Source: Prevotella intermedia ATCC 25611 = DSM 20706
Lineage (GTDB): Bacteria > Bacteroidota > Bacteroidia > Bacteroidales > Bacteroidaceae
Direction: 5' to 3'
NCBI RefSeq assembly: GCF_001953955.1
Contig: NZ_CP019300.1
Coordinates: 248,001-312,000 of the forward strand
Length of the DNA: 64,000 bases
Part shown: piece by piece, positions 9,594 through 18,155 of the stretch
How positions within the stretch are numbered: the first letter of the stretch is position 1
Layout of the letters: every line of letters starts with the position of its first letter
Program-made: the position numbers and the translations under genes
Notes under the pieces: generated by a model
Seen by the model: only the letters and a program-made list of their open reading frames with translations
Databases searched by the model: none
What the model was told of the DNA's origin: nothing

Positions 9594-9681
9594 TAAAAGC
9601 TATTGTCTTGCAACACCAAACCTACGTTTTTACTCGACAAAAGCTATTGTTTTACATTCTCAAAGCGTAGGTTTGACAAAA
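9594..9681. repeat. Divergent relative of the dispersed 190-bp element
   Basis: This stretch has the same alternating A-tract/T-tract architecture as elements A-G. Tracts begin at about 9595, 9606, 9618, 9627, 9639, 9650, 9662 and 9672. It shares fragments such as AAAGCTATTGTTTTAC and AAAGCGTAGGTTTG. It includes an inverted pair CAAACCTACG / CGTAGGTTTG. The element ends are not preserved, so it is either an old decayed copy or a separate variant. Confidence 0.5.
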
Positions 9682-9827
9682 TAAAAATATTTTTATCGCA
9701 GAACAATCGCTTTTTTCTTTGTTCCACAAATCTATTTCATCAATTCAGCTTAGCTTTTTTCGAGAAACACTTTTATACATTTTTTAATAATAGAGAGCGT
9801 ACAGTAAAAGTTATTTTTAAACACTCT

Positions 9828-10427
9828 TTATGGGAAGATTTTATTCATAAGTGGCTTCAATATATCTTCATACAAGGCTTTCCTGTTAATTACAGGACAC
9901 ACTTCATTGCCTGTGATTTGGAATGATGGTATCATACAGATTACATAAACACTGCCGTCTATAAAGTATGGAACTGCATACAAAGGTGCTTTGCATTCGT
10001 CTATCATAAAATATTCCCTGTCAAATGTACCGATGCTCCACCCTGTTTCCGCCGACTTCAAGGCAATAATAGTCATCGCATCTTTCTGTACGCTGTCTTT
10101 AAGCAGCCCTATCTCTTTTGTCGAAATAGAAAGAGAATGGGTCAGCCATTGAGCATTCAAACCCTTCAATATTGCACTTATAAGCTTAGTATCAACTTTA
10201 TTTTTGTTTATACCTGTAAAGGTTTTACCTGTCCATTGCAAGGTATAAGTTTCTTTTTCCGATATAATTCGATAGCTTGGTGCACTCAGATTTTCTATCG
10301 AATCTACCTTCTGTGCTTTGCAATTATATAGTTGTGTCTTATCGTTTGTAAACGCAAATGCAGTTAGTTTGGTGCAGCTAACGAGCATACAAATTAGATA
10401 TACGATACGCAATTCTAATCTTTTCAT
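9828..10427 (-). CDS. Exported protein of unknown function
   Basis: A 199-residue protein with an N-terminal signal sequence (residues about 5-25, ending FAFTND or at a possible lipobox Cys). The rest is mixed alpha/beta without a motif I recognise. It contains KTFTGINKNKVDTKLISAI and a hydrophobic AVPYFIDGSVYVICMIPSF segment. It stands alone between long intergenic regions. The signal peptide and normal composition support a real gene, but function cannot be assigned. Confidence 0.65.
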   Translation of the reverse strand: MKRLELRIVYLICMLVSCTKLTAFAFTNDKTQLYNCKAQKVDSIENLSAPSYRIISEKETYTLQWTGKTFTGINKNKVDTKLISAILKGLNAQWLTHSLSISTKEIGLLKDSVQKDAMTIIALKSAETGWSIGTFDREYFMIDECKAPLYAVPYFIDGSVYVICMIPSFQITGNEVCPVINRKALYEDILKPLMNKIFP

Positions 10428-10598
10428 ACAGTTTTACCCTTTTATTCTATACTTAGACCGTTCTCAATAATTTGTTGTAAAAGTAGTATTTTTTTCTGAT
10501 TGTCGTTTCCTTTGCTGCTTTAATAATTCTTAATGGGCTGCGTTTTCAGAAATCTGGCAAAGTATAATAAAAATAACTAAAAAACCATCTCTATTCCG

Positions 10599-10617
10599 TA
10601 ATTTTGCAGTACTTTTG
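10599..10617 (+). promoter_or_regulatory. Candidate -7 elements for the GH3-family gene
   Basis: Two overlapping matches to TAnnTTTG occur, TAATTTTG at 10599-10606 and TACTTTTG at 10610-10617. They lie 25-43 bp upstream of the ATG at 10642. No clear -33 TTTG accompanies either, so which one is used cannot be decided. Confidence 0.4.
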
Positions 10618-10641
10618 TAATTTAAAATAATTGGATAAGAA

Positions 10642-12165
10642 ATGAATCTTACAAGCATAGTAAATAAGTTGTACTTCCATCCTCGTCGTCGCGATTTGGA
10701 ACGTTATATCAACGAGGGCGAAGCTATCCAACGCGAAATATTACAATACTTGGTAAAGCGCGGAAAAGATACGGAATATGGAAGAAACCATTTGTTTTCT
10801 ACTATCAAGTCGTACGAAGACTTTGCGCAAAACATACCTGTAAACACCTACGAAGAACTGAAAGACGACATCGACCGTATGCGACACGGCGAGAAAGACA
10901 TATTGTGGCCCGGACAAGTGAAGTGGTATGCAAAGTCGTCGGGCACGACAAACGATAAGAGTAAGTTCATTCCAATCACGCACGAGGGCTTGCAGACACT
11001 GCATTATCAAGGTGGCAAAGACGTTGTGGCTTATTACTTAAGCAACAATCCTGACAGCAGGCTTTTCAGCGGTAAGGGTCTTATACTCGGCGGAAGCCAT
11101 TCGCCAAACTATAACCTGCCCAATTCGCTCGTTGGAGATTTGAGTGCCATTCTCATAGAGAACATCAATCCGTTGGCAAACCTTGTGCGTGTGCCTTCAA
11201 AAGAGGTGGCACTGCTGAGCGACTTCGAGGTAAAGCGCGACCGTATCGCCCGCGAAACGCTCTCGCAGAACGTTACCAACATTTCGGGAGTGCCGTCGTG
11301 GATGCTGTCGGTGTTGGTTCGAGTGATGGAACTGACAGGAAAGCAACATCTGCAAGAGGTTTGGCCAAACTTGGAAGTATTCTTCCACGGTGGTATAGCA
11401 TTTACGCCGTATCGTAAGCAATACGAGCAGCTCATCACAAAGTCGGATATGAAGTATATGGAAACATACAATGCGTCAGAAGGATTCTTCGGTATTCAAG
11501 ACGACCCGAACGATGAAAGTATGTCGTTGATGCTCGATTACGGTGTGTTCTACGAGTTCTTACCTATGGACGAGTACGAAAACGAAAAGCCAAACATCGT
11601 TCCGTTAGAAGGCGTAGAGGTTGGGCGCAACTATGCAATGCTCATCAGCACAGCCTGCGGATTGTGGCGTTACGAAATCGGCGATACGGTTCGGTTCACT
11701 TCCACCCGTCCTTACAAGTTCGTTATTACAGGTCGCACCAAGTATTTCATCAATGCTTTCGGCGAAGAACTTATCATGGACAATGCCGAAAAAGGCTTGG
11801 AAACAGCTTGTAAAGCTACTGGCGCACAGATTTCAGAGTATACGGCAGCACCCATTTTTATGGACGCCAATGCCAAGTGTCGCCACCAATGGCTCATCGA
11901 ATTTACGAAAGAGCCCAATGATATTCACGAATTTGAACGCATCTTAGACAGTAAACTGCAAGAAATAAACTCCGATTACGAGGCCAAACGCTTCCACGAT
12001 ATAACGTTGCAGCAGTTAGAAGTGGTGGTGGCAAGAAAGGATTTGTTCAACGATTGGCTGAAGTCGAAAGGCAAACTTGGCGGACAACACAAGGTGCCAC
12101 GACTGTCGAACAACCGTAAAAACATCGAAGAGATGTTGTCGATGAATAAGGAAAAGGAAGAATAA
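10642..12165 (+). CDS. GH3-family (auxin-responsive promoter family) acyl-adenylating enzyme homologue
   Basis: A 507-residue full-length member of the GH3 family, which belongs to the ANL adenylating superfamily. Visible family signatures are the phosphate-binding AKSSGTTNDKSKFIPIT near residue 95, YNASEGFFGIQDD near 275, and GLWRYEIGDTVRFT followed by FVITGRTKYFINAFGEEL near 345-375. Plant members join amino acids to jasmonate or auxin. The bacterial members are common in Bacteroidota and their substrate is unknown to me. The next gene, an Ig-like lipoprotein, follows after 75 bp and may be cotranscribed. Confidence 0.88.
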   Translation: MNLTSIVNKLYFHPRRRDLERYINEGEAIQREILQYLVKRGKDTEYGRNHLFSTIKSYEDFAQNIPVNTYEELKDDIDRMRHGEKDILWPGQVKWYAKSSGTTNDKSKFIPITHEGLQTLHYQGGKDVVAYYLSNNPDSRLFSGKGLILGGSHSPNYNLPNSLVGDLSAILIENINPLANLVRVPSKEVALLSDFEVKRDRIARETLSQNVTNISGVPSWMLSVLVRVMELTGKQHLQEVWPNLEVFFHGGIAFTPYRKQYEQLITKSDMKYMETYNASEGFFGIQDDPNDESMSLMLDYGVFYEFLPMDEYENEKPNIVPLEGVEVGRNYAMLISTACGLWRYEIGDTVRFTSTRPYKFVITGRTKYFINAFGEELIMDNAEKGLETACKATGAQISEYTAAPIFMDANAKCRHQWLIEFTKEPNDIHEFERILDSKLQEINSDYEAKRFHDITLQQLEVVVARKDLFNDWLKSKGKLGGQHKVPRLSNNRKNIEEMLSMNKEKEE

Positions 12166-12240
12166 AGCTACTTCATAGAAACACATAGGATTGTATTCAA
12201 GCTGCAAAGCGATATAAAACGAACAATATTTTAAAGGGTT

Positions 12241-14265
12241 ATGAACAAACAGAGCATAAAGAATATGGGTTGGAAAGCAGGAAGTGTAACAACTTTCTGC
12301 CTGCTTCTGCTTACTGTTTTCGCATGTGCAAAGATGGGAGAACCTGATGGCGGTTGGTACGACGAAACACCACCGCACATTCTCGGCACATCGCCTGCCG
12401 ACGGTTCGAACGATGTAAACAGCAAGAAAGTTACCATTCTTTTCGATGAGTTCATAACGCTCAGCAACCCAACCGAGAAAGTTGTAGTGTCTCCGCCGCA
12501 GTTGGAAACGCCTGAAATAAAGGTAAGTGGCAGGAAAATTACTGTGGAACTGCAAGATAAACTAAAGGAAAATACCACTTACACGATTGACTTCTCGGAC
12601 GCTATCGCCGATAACAACGAGGGAAACCCAATGGGCAACTATACCTATTCGTTCTCTACGGGCAATCAAATAGACACAATGGAAGTGGCAGGGTATGTGC
12701 TTGAAGCCCAAAACTTAGAGCCTGTAAAAGGCATTTTGGTAGGACTTTACAGCAATCAGAGCGACACTGCCTTCCAACACGAACCGATGTTGCGTGTTGC
12801 GCGAACCGACGGAAGCGGGCGTTTCGTTATAAAAGGTGTTGCAAAAGGCGATTATCGCATTTATGCGCTGCAAGATATGGACGGCAATTATAGGTTCAAT
12901 CAGCAAAGCGAAAAGTTGGCTTTCACCCCCGAAATCATTATGCCTTCGTGGAAACCAGACGTGCGTCAGGATACAATCTGGAGCGATTCGCTGCGTATTG
13001 CTGATATTAAGCGAGTGCCTTACACGCACTTTCTACCCGACGATGTTGTGCTTACGGCTTTCACAGAAATACAAACCAATCGCCATTTCTTGAAGTCGGA
13101 GCGCAAAAGTGCCGACCATTTCACGCTGTTTTATAGCTATGGACACGCCGAATTGCCCGAAATTAAGGGCTTGAACTTTAATGAAAAGAATGCTTTCATT
13201 ACCGAACCGAGTCTGAATCAAGACACAATTACCTACTGGCTTCGCGATACGATGCTCGTCAATCAGGACACGCTGCGTATGCAACTTTCCTATATGGCAA
13301 CCGATTCATTAGGTTCATTGGTGAAACAGACCGACACTTTGGAAGTATTGGCGAAGATTCCGTATGAGAAACGGTTGAAACGACAACAAGAGGATTACGA
13401 TAAATGGAAGAAACAGCAAAGCAAAAACAAGGAAAAAGGAAAGCCGTATCAGACCGAATATCCTAAAACTCCATTAGAGGTAAAGATAAAAGTCGCTTCG
13501 CAAATGGCACCCGACGAAAACCCTATGTTTATTTTGCCGTCGCCGATAGCTCTCTGCGACACATCGAAGATACATCTTTACGAAAAAGTAGATACGGTTT
13601 GGCAAAACGCCAAGTATCAGTTTGGCAGCCTACCAGGCGTTCCTCGTCAATACAAACTTGTGGGTGAATGGAACTTCGGCAGCGAATACAGCCTCGAACT
13701 CGACTCTGCCGCCTTCATAGACATATACGGCAAGGTGTCGATGAAGACGAAACAGAGCATAAAAGTAAGCTCGCCAGAAGAATACAGCACGCTTATCGTG
13801 TCGTTACAAGGTATGGACGGCAAGAACTGTCTGCTGCAATTGCTGAACGAATCGGACAAACCGATAAAGGAAATAACAGCAAAAGGAAACGAAGCAACAT
13901 TCTATTACGTGAAGCCGGGCACATTCTACCTGCGCTTAATCGTAGACGACAACGACAACGGACGTTGGGATACAGGACTTTACAGCAAGCAACAGCAACC
14001 CGAAGCTGTGTACTACTACACAAAAGAAATAGAATGTAAAGCCAAACGCGACGTCAGAATAACGTGGAATCCGCGCCAAACGCCGCTTTATCAGCAGAAA
14101 CCAGCAAAGATAACCAAGCAAAAGGCAGAGGAAAAACAAAAGATAAGAAGGCGCAACTACGACCGTGCAAAGAAGTTGGGATTAGATTATAATCCACGAA
14201 ACGGATTGGTAGAGAAAGCCAAAAAGAAAGTAAAAAACGACGTAACCAAAACTCCTTCGAAATAA
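12241..14265 (+). CDS. Ig-like domain lipoprotein
   Basis: A 674-residue protein with a lipoprotein signal peptide (hydrophobic residues about 15-28, lipobox TVFAC). A bacterial Ig-like (SbsA-type Big_5) domain follows at about 40-140 (PPHILGTSPADGSNDVNSKKVTILFDE...LKENTTYTIDFSDAIAD). Next comes a carboxypeptidase-regulatory-like segment (VAGYVLEAQNLEPVKGILVGLY) and a long Bacteroidota-specific tail ending in a Lys/Arg-rich stretch. It is a conserved envelope protein of unknown role. It is located just after the GH3-family gene and ends at a strong terminator. Confidence 0.82.
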   Translation: MNKQSIKNMGWKAGSVTTFCLLLLTVFACAKMGEPDGGWYDETPPHILGTSPADGSNDVNSKKVTILFDEFITLSNPTEKVVVSPPQLETPEIKVSGRKITVELQDKLKENTTYTIDFSDAIADNNEGNPMGNYTYSFSTGNQIDTMEVAGYVLEAQNLEPVKGILVGLYSNQSDTAFQHEPMLRVARTDGSGRFVIKGVAKGDYRIYALQDMDGNYRFNQQSEKLAFTPEIIMPSWKPDVRQDTIWSDSLRIADIKRVPYTHFLPDDVVLTAFTEIQTNRHFLKSERKSADHFTLFYSYGHAELPEIKGLNFNEKNAFITEPSLNQDTITYWLRDTMLVNQDTLRMQLSYMATDSLGSLVKQTDTLEVLAKIPYEKRLKRQQEDYDKWKKQQSKNKEKGKPYQTEYPKTPLEVKIKVASQMAPDENPMFILPSPIALCDTSKIHLYEKVDTVWQNAKYQFGSLPGVPRQYKLVGEWNFGSEYSLELDSAAFIDIYGKVSMKTKQSIKVSSPEEYSTLIVSLQGMDGKNCLLQLLNESDKPIKEITAKGNEATFYYVKPGTFYLRLIVDDNDNGRWDTGLYSKQQQPEAVYYYTKEIECKAKRDVRITWNPRQTPLYQQKPAKITKQKAEEKQKIRRRNYDRAKKLGLDYNPRNGLVEKAKKKVKNDVTKTPSK

Positions 14266-14276
14266 AAGGTTATAGG

Positions 14277-14329
14277 AAATAAGAAAAACGTAATTACATT
14301 TATACTTTGTAATTACGTTTTTCTTATTT
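14277..14329. terminator. Bidirectional terminator hairpin
   Basis: A 22-bp perfect stem (AAATAAGAAAAACGTAATTACA and its complement) with a 9-nt loop. It separates the converging Ig-like lipoprotein and AAA ATPase genes. Its A/T-rich outer arms give U-runs in both directions. Confidence 0.85.
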
Positions 14330-14416
14330 TATAATTGAGTTTCCGCAAAGCCATAGTTATGTTTTTAAAAGCTCGAACCTTCCAAACAGCAAGTTAAAGG
14401 CTTAGCGGAAAGAAGA

Positions 14417-15550
14417 TTATAGCATTACTTTTCTTTGTATCCATTTGGCAAAAACGGGGTCGGTCATTACCGTTTCTTCTCCTCGTTTCTCTATTAAATC
14501 GCGCTCCAACAGAGCCGTTTTCAGTCGGTTGATATTAGAATAACTGCCTAATTTATACTCTTCGCGCACTTCAGAGAGTCCAAAATCCTTCGTAACTCCA
14601 GACGCTATGGCACGTAGGAAATTCAACTGATACTCCGAAAGTGGTTCTATCATCTGCATAAAAAGAATTTCGTTCGTTGCCAAAAGGTCGTTCATCGCCT
14701 GCTTCACATCTTCTTCGGTTACAGTTTCTCCCTCTTCCTTCTGTGTGAACACAAGCCAAGAAAGCTGCTGAACGTATGCCGAGTAGTTCTCCGTGAACTT
14801 GCAAATGTCTTTCGCCAACGCACGACTAATCGTTCTTTTGCCGTCTGCAAAGTGGCTGACAATATATTCCACCCAATCGGCTGTTGCTATTTTATCCAAT
14901 GAAATAATATCGCCAAACTGGTAGAAAGGCATACTGCGGTGCAGGAATATAGCACTCATAAGGTGATGTTTGCTTCCGAAAAGACAATACGACACCTGCT
15001 TTTGGTGCTGCCATACAGTTCTCAAGCGGGCTTGTATTTGCTTGCTGTTCGCCATTTCTCCTATCTGTTGAAACTCGTCTATGCAGATAACAATGCGTTT
15101 CCCTTTCTTTATGGCAATCTTTTCAGCCATTCCCAACACTTCTTCTGGTGTATGCGTCTTGGGCGTAATGCCTAAAGAAATGGCAAAATCGGCGTTAGGT
15201 TCCGGGCTGAAAGAGATTTTAGGAGTAAGCCGATAAATAAATTCCTTAGCCTCTTCGAGCCACAATTCGTACTTCGAAGCAGTCTGTTTCAACACCTCTG
15301 CAGCCAATTTATTGTAGAAATCGTATTCGCTTTTACAGCCAAATATGTCCAAATAAACCGTAATAATATCTTCCTCGTCAAGCTTATTGCAGACATGCTT
15401 CACCAACGAGGTCTTTCCCAATCGCCTCGGCGACATCAATATAACGTTGATACCACCTCTGAAATTATCCAACAGACGCTTTGTTTCCTGCTCTCTTCCG
15501 ATGAAATTATAATCGGAAACAGCGACTCCATAAACAAATCTCTTGCACAT
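14417..15550 (-). CDS. Solitary AAA ATPase of the archaeal-ATPase (STAND-like) type
   Basis: A 377-residue protein. After an FIGREQE box at about residue 16 comes a Walker A with PRRLGKTSLV near 45 and a Walker B IVICIDEFQQ near 165. A sensor region FGSKHHLMSAIF follows, then a C-terminal winged-helix-like half (NFLRAIASGVTKDFGLSEVREEYKLGS...LLERDLIEKRGEE). This is the layout of the archaeal ATPase family, often transferred between genomes, whose cellular role is poorly known. It has no partner gene nearby. The promoter region carries an unusual palindromic direct repeat. A short 15-bp hairpin-like tail at 14417 leads to the terminator shared with the preceding gene. Confidence 0.82.
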   Translation of the reverse strand: MCKRFVYGVAVSDYNFIGREQETKRLLDNFRGGINVILMSPRRLGKTSLVKHVCNKLDEEDIITVYLDIFGCKSEYDFYNKLAAEVLKQTASKYELWLEEAKEFIYRLTPKISFSPEPNADFAISLGITPKTHTPEEVLGMAEKIAIKKGKRIVICIDEFQQIGEMANSKQIQARLRTVWQHQKQVSYCLFGSKHHLMSAIFLHRSMPFYQFGDIISLDKIATADWVEYIVSHFADGKRTISRALAKDICKFTENYSAYVQQLSWLVFTQKEEGETVTEEDVKQAMNDLLATNEILFMQMIEPLSEYQLNFLRAIASGVTKDFGLSEVREEYKLGSYSNINRLKTALLERDLIEKRGEETVMTDPVFAKWIQRKVML

Positions 15551-15581
15551 AATATGATGTTTTTAGTTCATCTGACGTTTG

Positions 15582-15612
15582 CAAATATAGCAAAAAAAAA
15601 GCAATCACACAA
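15582..15612 (-). promoter_or_regulatory. Promoter of the AAA ATPase gene
   Basis: On the minus strand a -7 TATATTTG lies at 15582-15589. A TTG at 15610-15612 lies in the -33 position with a 20-bp spacer. The -33 end falls inside the palindromic repeat at 15604-15645. Confidence 0.5.
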
Positions 15613-15645
15613 GTTTGTGTGATACAAACTTGTGTGATACCAACT
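15604..15645. promoter_or_regulatory. Operator-like palindromic tandem repeat
   Basis: The 20-bp near-palindrome ATCACACAAGTTTGTGTGAT (9-bp arms, GT centre) is followed directly by a second 15-bp unit, ACAAACTTGTGTGAT. A partial third unit ACCAACTTGT completes the array. The tandem period is 15 bp. It overlaps the predicted -33 position of the AAA ATPase promoter, which is where a repressor would bind. No regulator is encoded next to it. Confidence 0.5.
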
Positions 15646-15703
15646 TGTAGAGCCAATAATCAAAGCGTAAATTCGATGCAAGAATTACGCTAATATACTA
15701 TTT

Positions 15704-16019
15704 ATAAGATACTTAAAGAAAGAATTGATTACGATTCGATATGCTTATAATGAGAAAGAAGTGAAGTTTCTTCGGCAAGTTCTTACACCAAATTCACGCT
15801 ATTCCATGAATAAAAAGAAGCTAATAAAAGTGTAAATATTTTTCACAAGCTTATCTATTACGTAACTATCTAACCGTCAGTGTATTACAAAACCTATTGT
15901 TTTGCGTTCCAAAAGCGGCTGTTTTGCACGGTAAAAGTGTAGGTTTTGCATCGCAAAAGAGCCGCTTTCGCAACGTCAAAGCGCAGTTATCACTTTTTAA
16001 CAGAATTATCTTTACAAAA
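15704..16019 (+). repeat. Dispersed element copy A (extended form)
   Basis: The 190-bp core runs from 15830 (GTGTAAATATTT) to 16019 (TTTACAAAA). Tracts of AAAA or TTTT begin at 15889, 15900, 15911, 15922, 15933, 15944, 15955 and 15966, exactly 11 bp apart. An inverted repeat pairs AAAGCGGCT at about 15912 with AGCCGCTTT at about 15959. The flank 15704-15829 is shared with copy C (27381-27506), so the full element may be about 316 bp. It lies 45 bp beyond the stop of the PAP2 gene. Confidence 0.85.
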
Positions 16020-16064
16020 CTGATGCACTTCAACAGCGATGTATGGCAAAAATAAAAAGGAGCT

Positions 16065-17039
16065 TTACCGCTCCTTTTTCACCATTCCCCTTGTAAAATA
16101 GAACAACGGGAGATATACCAAGACTGCCGAAACAACACCTGCTACGGCGTCTACAAGATAGTGCGCTTGAATGTAAACCGTAGCGCAGCAAAGGAAAAAA
16201 TAGAGCGGAGCGAGCACGGCAAGCAACTTGTAATTGCGTGCATGTCCTATCAAGAACATACAAATGGTGCTGATTCCAACGTGCGAACTTGGGAAAGCTG
16301 CCGTTGGACGCTCGCCTGCTGCCTTGGCATCTTCTACTAACTGGTAGAAAAAACCGTCGGTATAACCGGGGCTTGGCAAACAGTCTTGATGCAGATTGAA
16401 GTAGTCGTGCACGTTAGGAAATACGCCTGCTACTATATTCTCCATTCCTACTGCCTTATAATAGAACGTAGGACCTGCCACAGGAACAAAGATAAAGACC
16501 ACATAATAGATGAAAAACGAAGCCAACATGATAAAGGCTACACGTTCGAATTCCTTGTAACGCCATATAAAAAAGTAAAATACCGTCAGCGCAATCATAG
16601 GATAATAAGCCGCATAACCCATATCGAAAAGCTCGCTGAAGACAGCATCGGGCAACTCTTTAGAGAACAGCAATGCTGGCTGATAGCCAAAAATATTCTG
16701 TTCCCACTGTGCAAACACGTGGTCGAGATTAGGCAAAAGCCTGTTGAATTCGTAAGTATCGGGATACCACCACGCAAGCAAGCCGAGCTGTGCAGCCACT
16801 CTTGCAAGGCGAGTGAAGCGACAGGGGAAGATACGGTACACCAACCACAGTGCAGCCGTTATGGCAACGATGCGCAATCGCCCATAAATCATAGCTTCGG
16901 GCGTCTCCATTTTGGTGTAAAAAAACAGAATCAGCACGAACGTGAACACCATATAAGCTGCCGCTGCCCACTCTATTGCCATCAATCCCTTTAGCGGTTT
17001 CTTCTCTATTCGGAAGAGGTCGAGTATGAATTTTACCAT
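16065..17039 (-). CDS. PAP2-superfamily membrane phosphatase or phosphotransferase (Aur1/Ipt1-like)
   Basis: A 324-residue polytopic protein with about six to eight membrane segments. The PAP2 catalytic signatures are visible near the C-terminus, FPSSHVGIST at about 252 and QAHYLVDAVAG at about 292. The length and N-terminal helices resemble the PAP2_3 group, which includes inositol-phosphorylceramide synthase-like enzymes, more than the short PAP2 phosphatases. It probably acts on a lipid phosphate at the inner membrane. The epimerase-like gene lies 30 bp upstream on the same strand, so the two form an operon. A sphingolipid role is an inference. Confidence 0.82.
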   Translation of the reverse strand: MVKFILDLFRIEKKPLKGLMAIEWAAAAYMVFTFVLILFFYTKMETPEAMIYGRLRIVAITAALWLVYRIFPCRFTRLARVAAQLGLLAWWYPDTYEFNRLLPNLDHVFAQWEQNIFGYQPALLFSKELPDAVFSELFDMGYAAYYPMIALTVFYFFIWRYKEFERVAFIMLASFFIYYVVFIFVPVAGPTFYYKAVGMENIVAGVFPNVHDYFNLHQDCLPSPGYTDGFFYQLVEDAKAAGERPTAAFPSSHVGISTICMFLIGHARNYKLLAVLAPLYFFLCCATVYIQAHYLVDAVAGVVSAVLVYLPLFYFTRGMVKKER

Positions 17040-17069
17040 TTTTATCCTTAATATCAGTTATCCTTCTTT

Positions 17070-18080
17070 TTAAATCCAACCATTCTCTTTATACCAATCC
17101 ATCGTTTCTTTCACGCCTCGCGCTAAGTCGTACTGTGGATTATAGCCGAGGTCGTCGATGGTTGGCTGTATGTTGCAACGCCAATTCCGCTGCTTCAGTA
17201 TTTGATACTTATCGTTGTTCAGCGGCGAAAGCTTGCCCGTTATACGGCCTAATATATCGCCAAAGAAAGTAACGATGCGCAAAAAGGCGATAGGAGCCTT
17301 TATTCTAATCCGCCAAGGCTTGCCCAATTCAGCGTGAATAAGATTGCTGAAAGTGGTGCTTTGATATACTTTTCCGTCGGTAAGGAAGTACGCACGCCCT
17401 GTTTTCCCCCTATCAAGTGCGAGGAAAACAGCTTGCACAAGGTCTTTTACATAAACAAACGTAATGTCCTGACGCTGAAAACCCACCGAGAAATCAGTAT
17501 GTCCCTTTATCGATTTCGCCATTAGGAAGTAGTCTTTCTCCCTCGGTCCGTACACACCCGTAGGACGAAGCGTTATGTAAGGCAACGTTTTTCCGTTGCA
17601 GGAAACGCTTGCCAATACTTTCTCTGCCTGCAATTTACTCTCGCCGTAAGCCGTATTGGGGCGTGGAATATCGGTTTCGTCAATGTCCTTGTAGGGCAAT
17701 TGCTCGTGAATGGCACCGTAAACGCTGAGGCTTGAAACGAAAACGAAACGCTCAAGCGGCATGTTCAGCGATAAAAGCGCATTTGCAAAATGCTGCGTTC
17801 CTTGTGTATTGATGCGGAAGAAATCGTCCCTCTTCACGCATTTCGTAGCTCCTGCCGCATGCACAACGTAGTCGAAGCAGTACGGCCGTAGCTGTTCGAT
17901 AAGCCGTTCTTCCGACGAAAAGTCAAGCTCAATAAAGTTTATGCGCTCGTCTTGCAAGTATTTGCGCGACGAAGTAGCACGCATTGCTGCCCACACTTCC
18001 ATGTCGTGGCGCAATGCTTCCTCAACGATGAACGAGCCAATAAAGCCCGAAGCTCCTGTTATTAATATTCTTTTTTTCAT
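17070..18080 (-). CDS. NAD-dependent epimerase/dehydratase (extended SDR)
   Basis: The start at 18080 is chosen because the Rossmann motif begins there (MKKRILITGASGFIGSFIVEE, a GxxGxxG). It gives 336 residues. The catalytic Ser-Tyr-Lys is visible as SSLSVYG followed by YGESKLQAE (YxxxK). RPTGVYGPREKDYFLMAKSI is the substrate-binding part. Members of this subgroup are conserved in Bacteroidales, and one has been reported to be a 3-ketosphinganine reductase. Together with the adjacent Aur1-like PAP2 gene this suggests a sphingolipid step, though a sugar-nucleotide enzyme cannot be excluded. It is the first gene of the two-gene operon, with a TATCTTTG -7 element upstream. Confidence 0.83.
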   Translation of the reverse strand: MKKRILITGASGFIGSFIVEEALRHDMEVWAAMRATSSRKYLQDERINFIELDFSSEERLIEQLRPYCFDYVVHAAGATKCVKRDDFFRINTQGTQHFANALLSLNMPLERFVFVSSLSVYGAIHEQLPYKDIDETDIPRPNTAYGESKLQAEKVLASVSCNGKTLPYITLRPTGVYGPREKDYFLMAKSIKGHTDFSVGFQRQDITFVYVKDLVQAVFLALDRGKTGRAYFLTDGKVYQSTTFSNLIHAELGKPWRIRIKAPIAFLRIVTFFGDILGRITGKLSPLNNDKYQILKQRNWRCNIQPTIDDLGYNPQYDLARGVKETMDWYKENGWI

Positions 18081-18101
18081 TAAAATAATGTGAAACGCTT
18101 G

Positions 18102-18109
18102 CAAAGATA
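18102..18109 (-). promoter_or_regulatory. -7 element for the epimerase/PAP2 operon
   Basis: It reads TATCTTTG on the minus strand, a perfect -7 match 22 bp upstream of the ATG at 18080. No good -33 is visible. The divergent rnr gene starts only 76 bp away, so the two promoters overlap closely. Confidence 0.5.
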
Positions 18110-18155
18110 CGAACTTTTTTGTTACTTTGTAAATATAATTAAAGCGCAATTGACA

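Larger units (their letters stand above)
9033..9827. other. Long AT-rich intergenic region upstream of the T9SS surface-protein gene
   Basis: No coding frame here is convincing. It holds a candidate -7 element for the surface-protein gene (9170-9177) and a pair of complementary segments at 9041-9054 and 9131-9146 that could fold the leader RNA. It also holds one isolated DnaA-box-like TGTGGATAA (9363-9371) and a degenerate relative of the dispersed 190-bp element (about 9594-9681). The rest is featureless AT-rich sequence. Confidence 0.5.

Noticed and set aside
15889-15980. CRISPR-like array suggested by regular 11-bp units in the dispersed element
   Set aside because: The units are too short, there are no unique spacers of 30 bp or more, and no cas genes are near. 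The same sequence recurs as a whole at other places.
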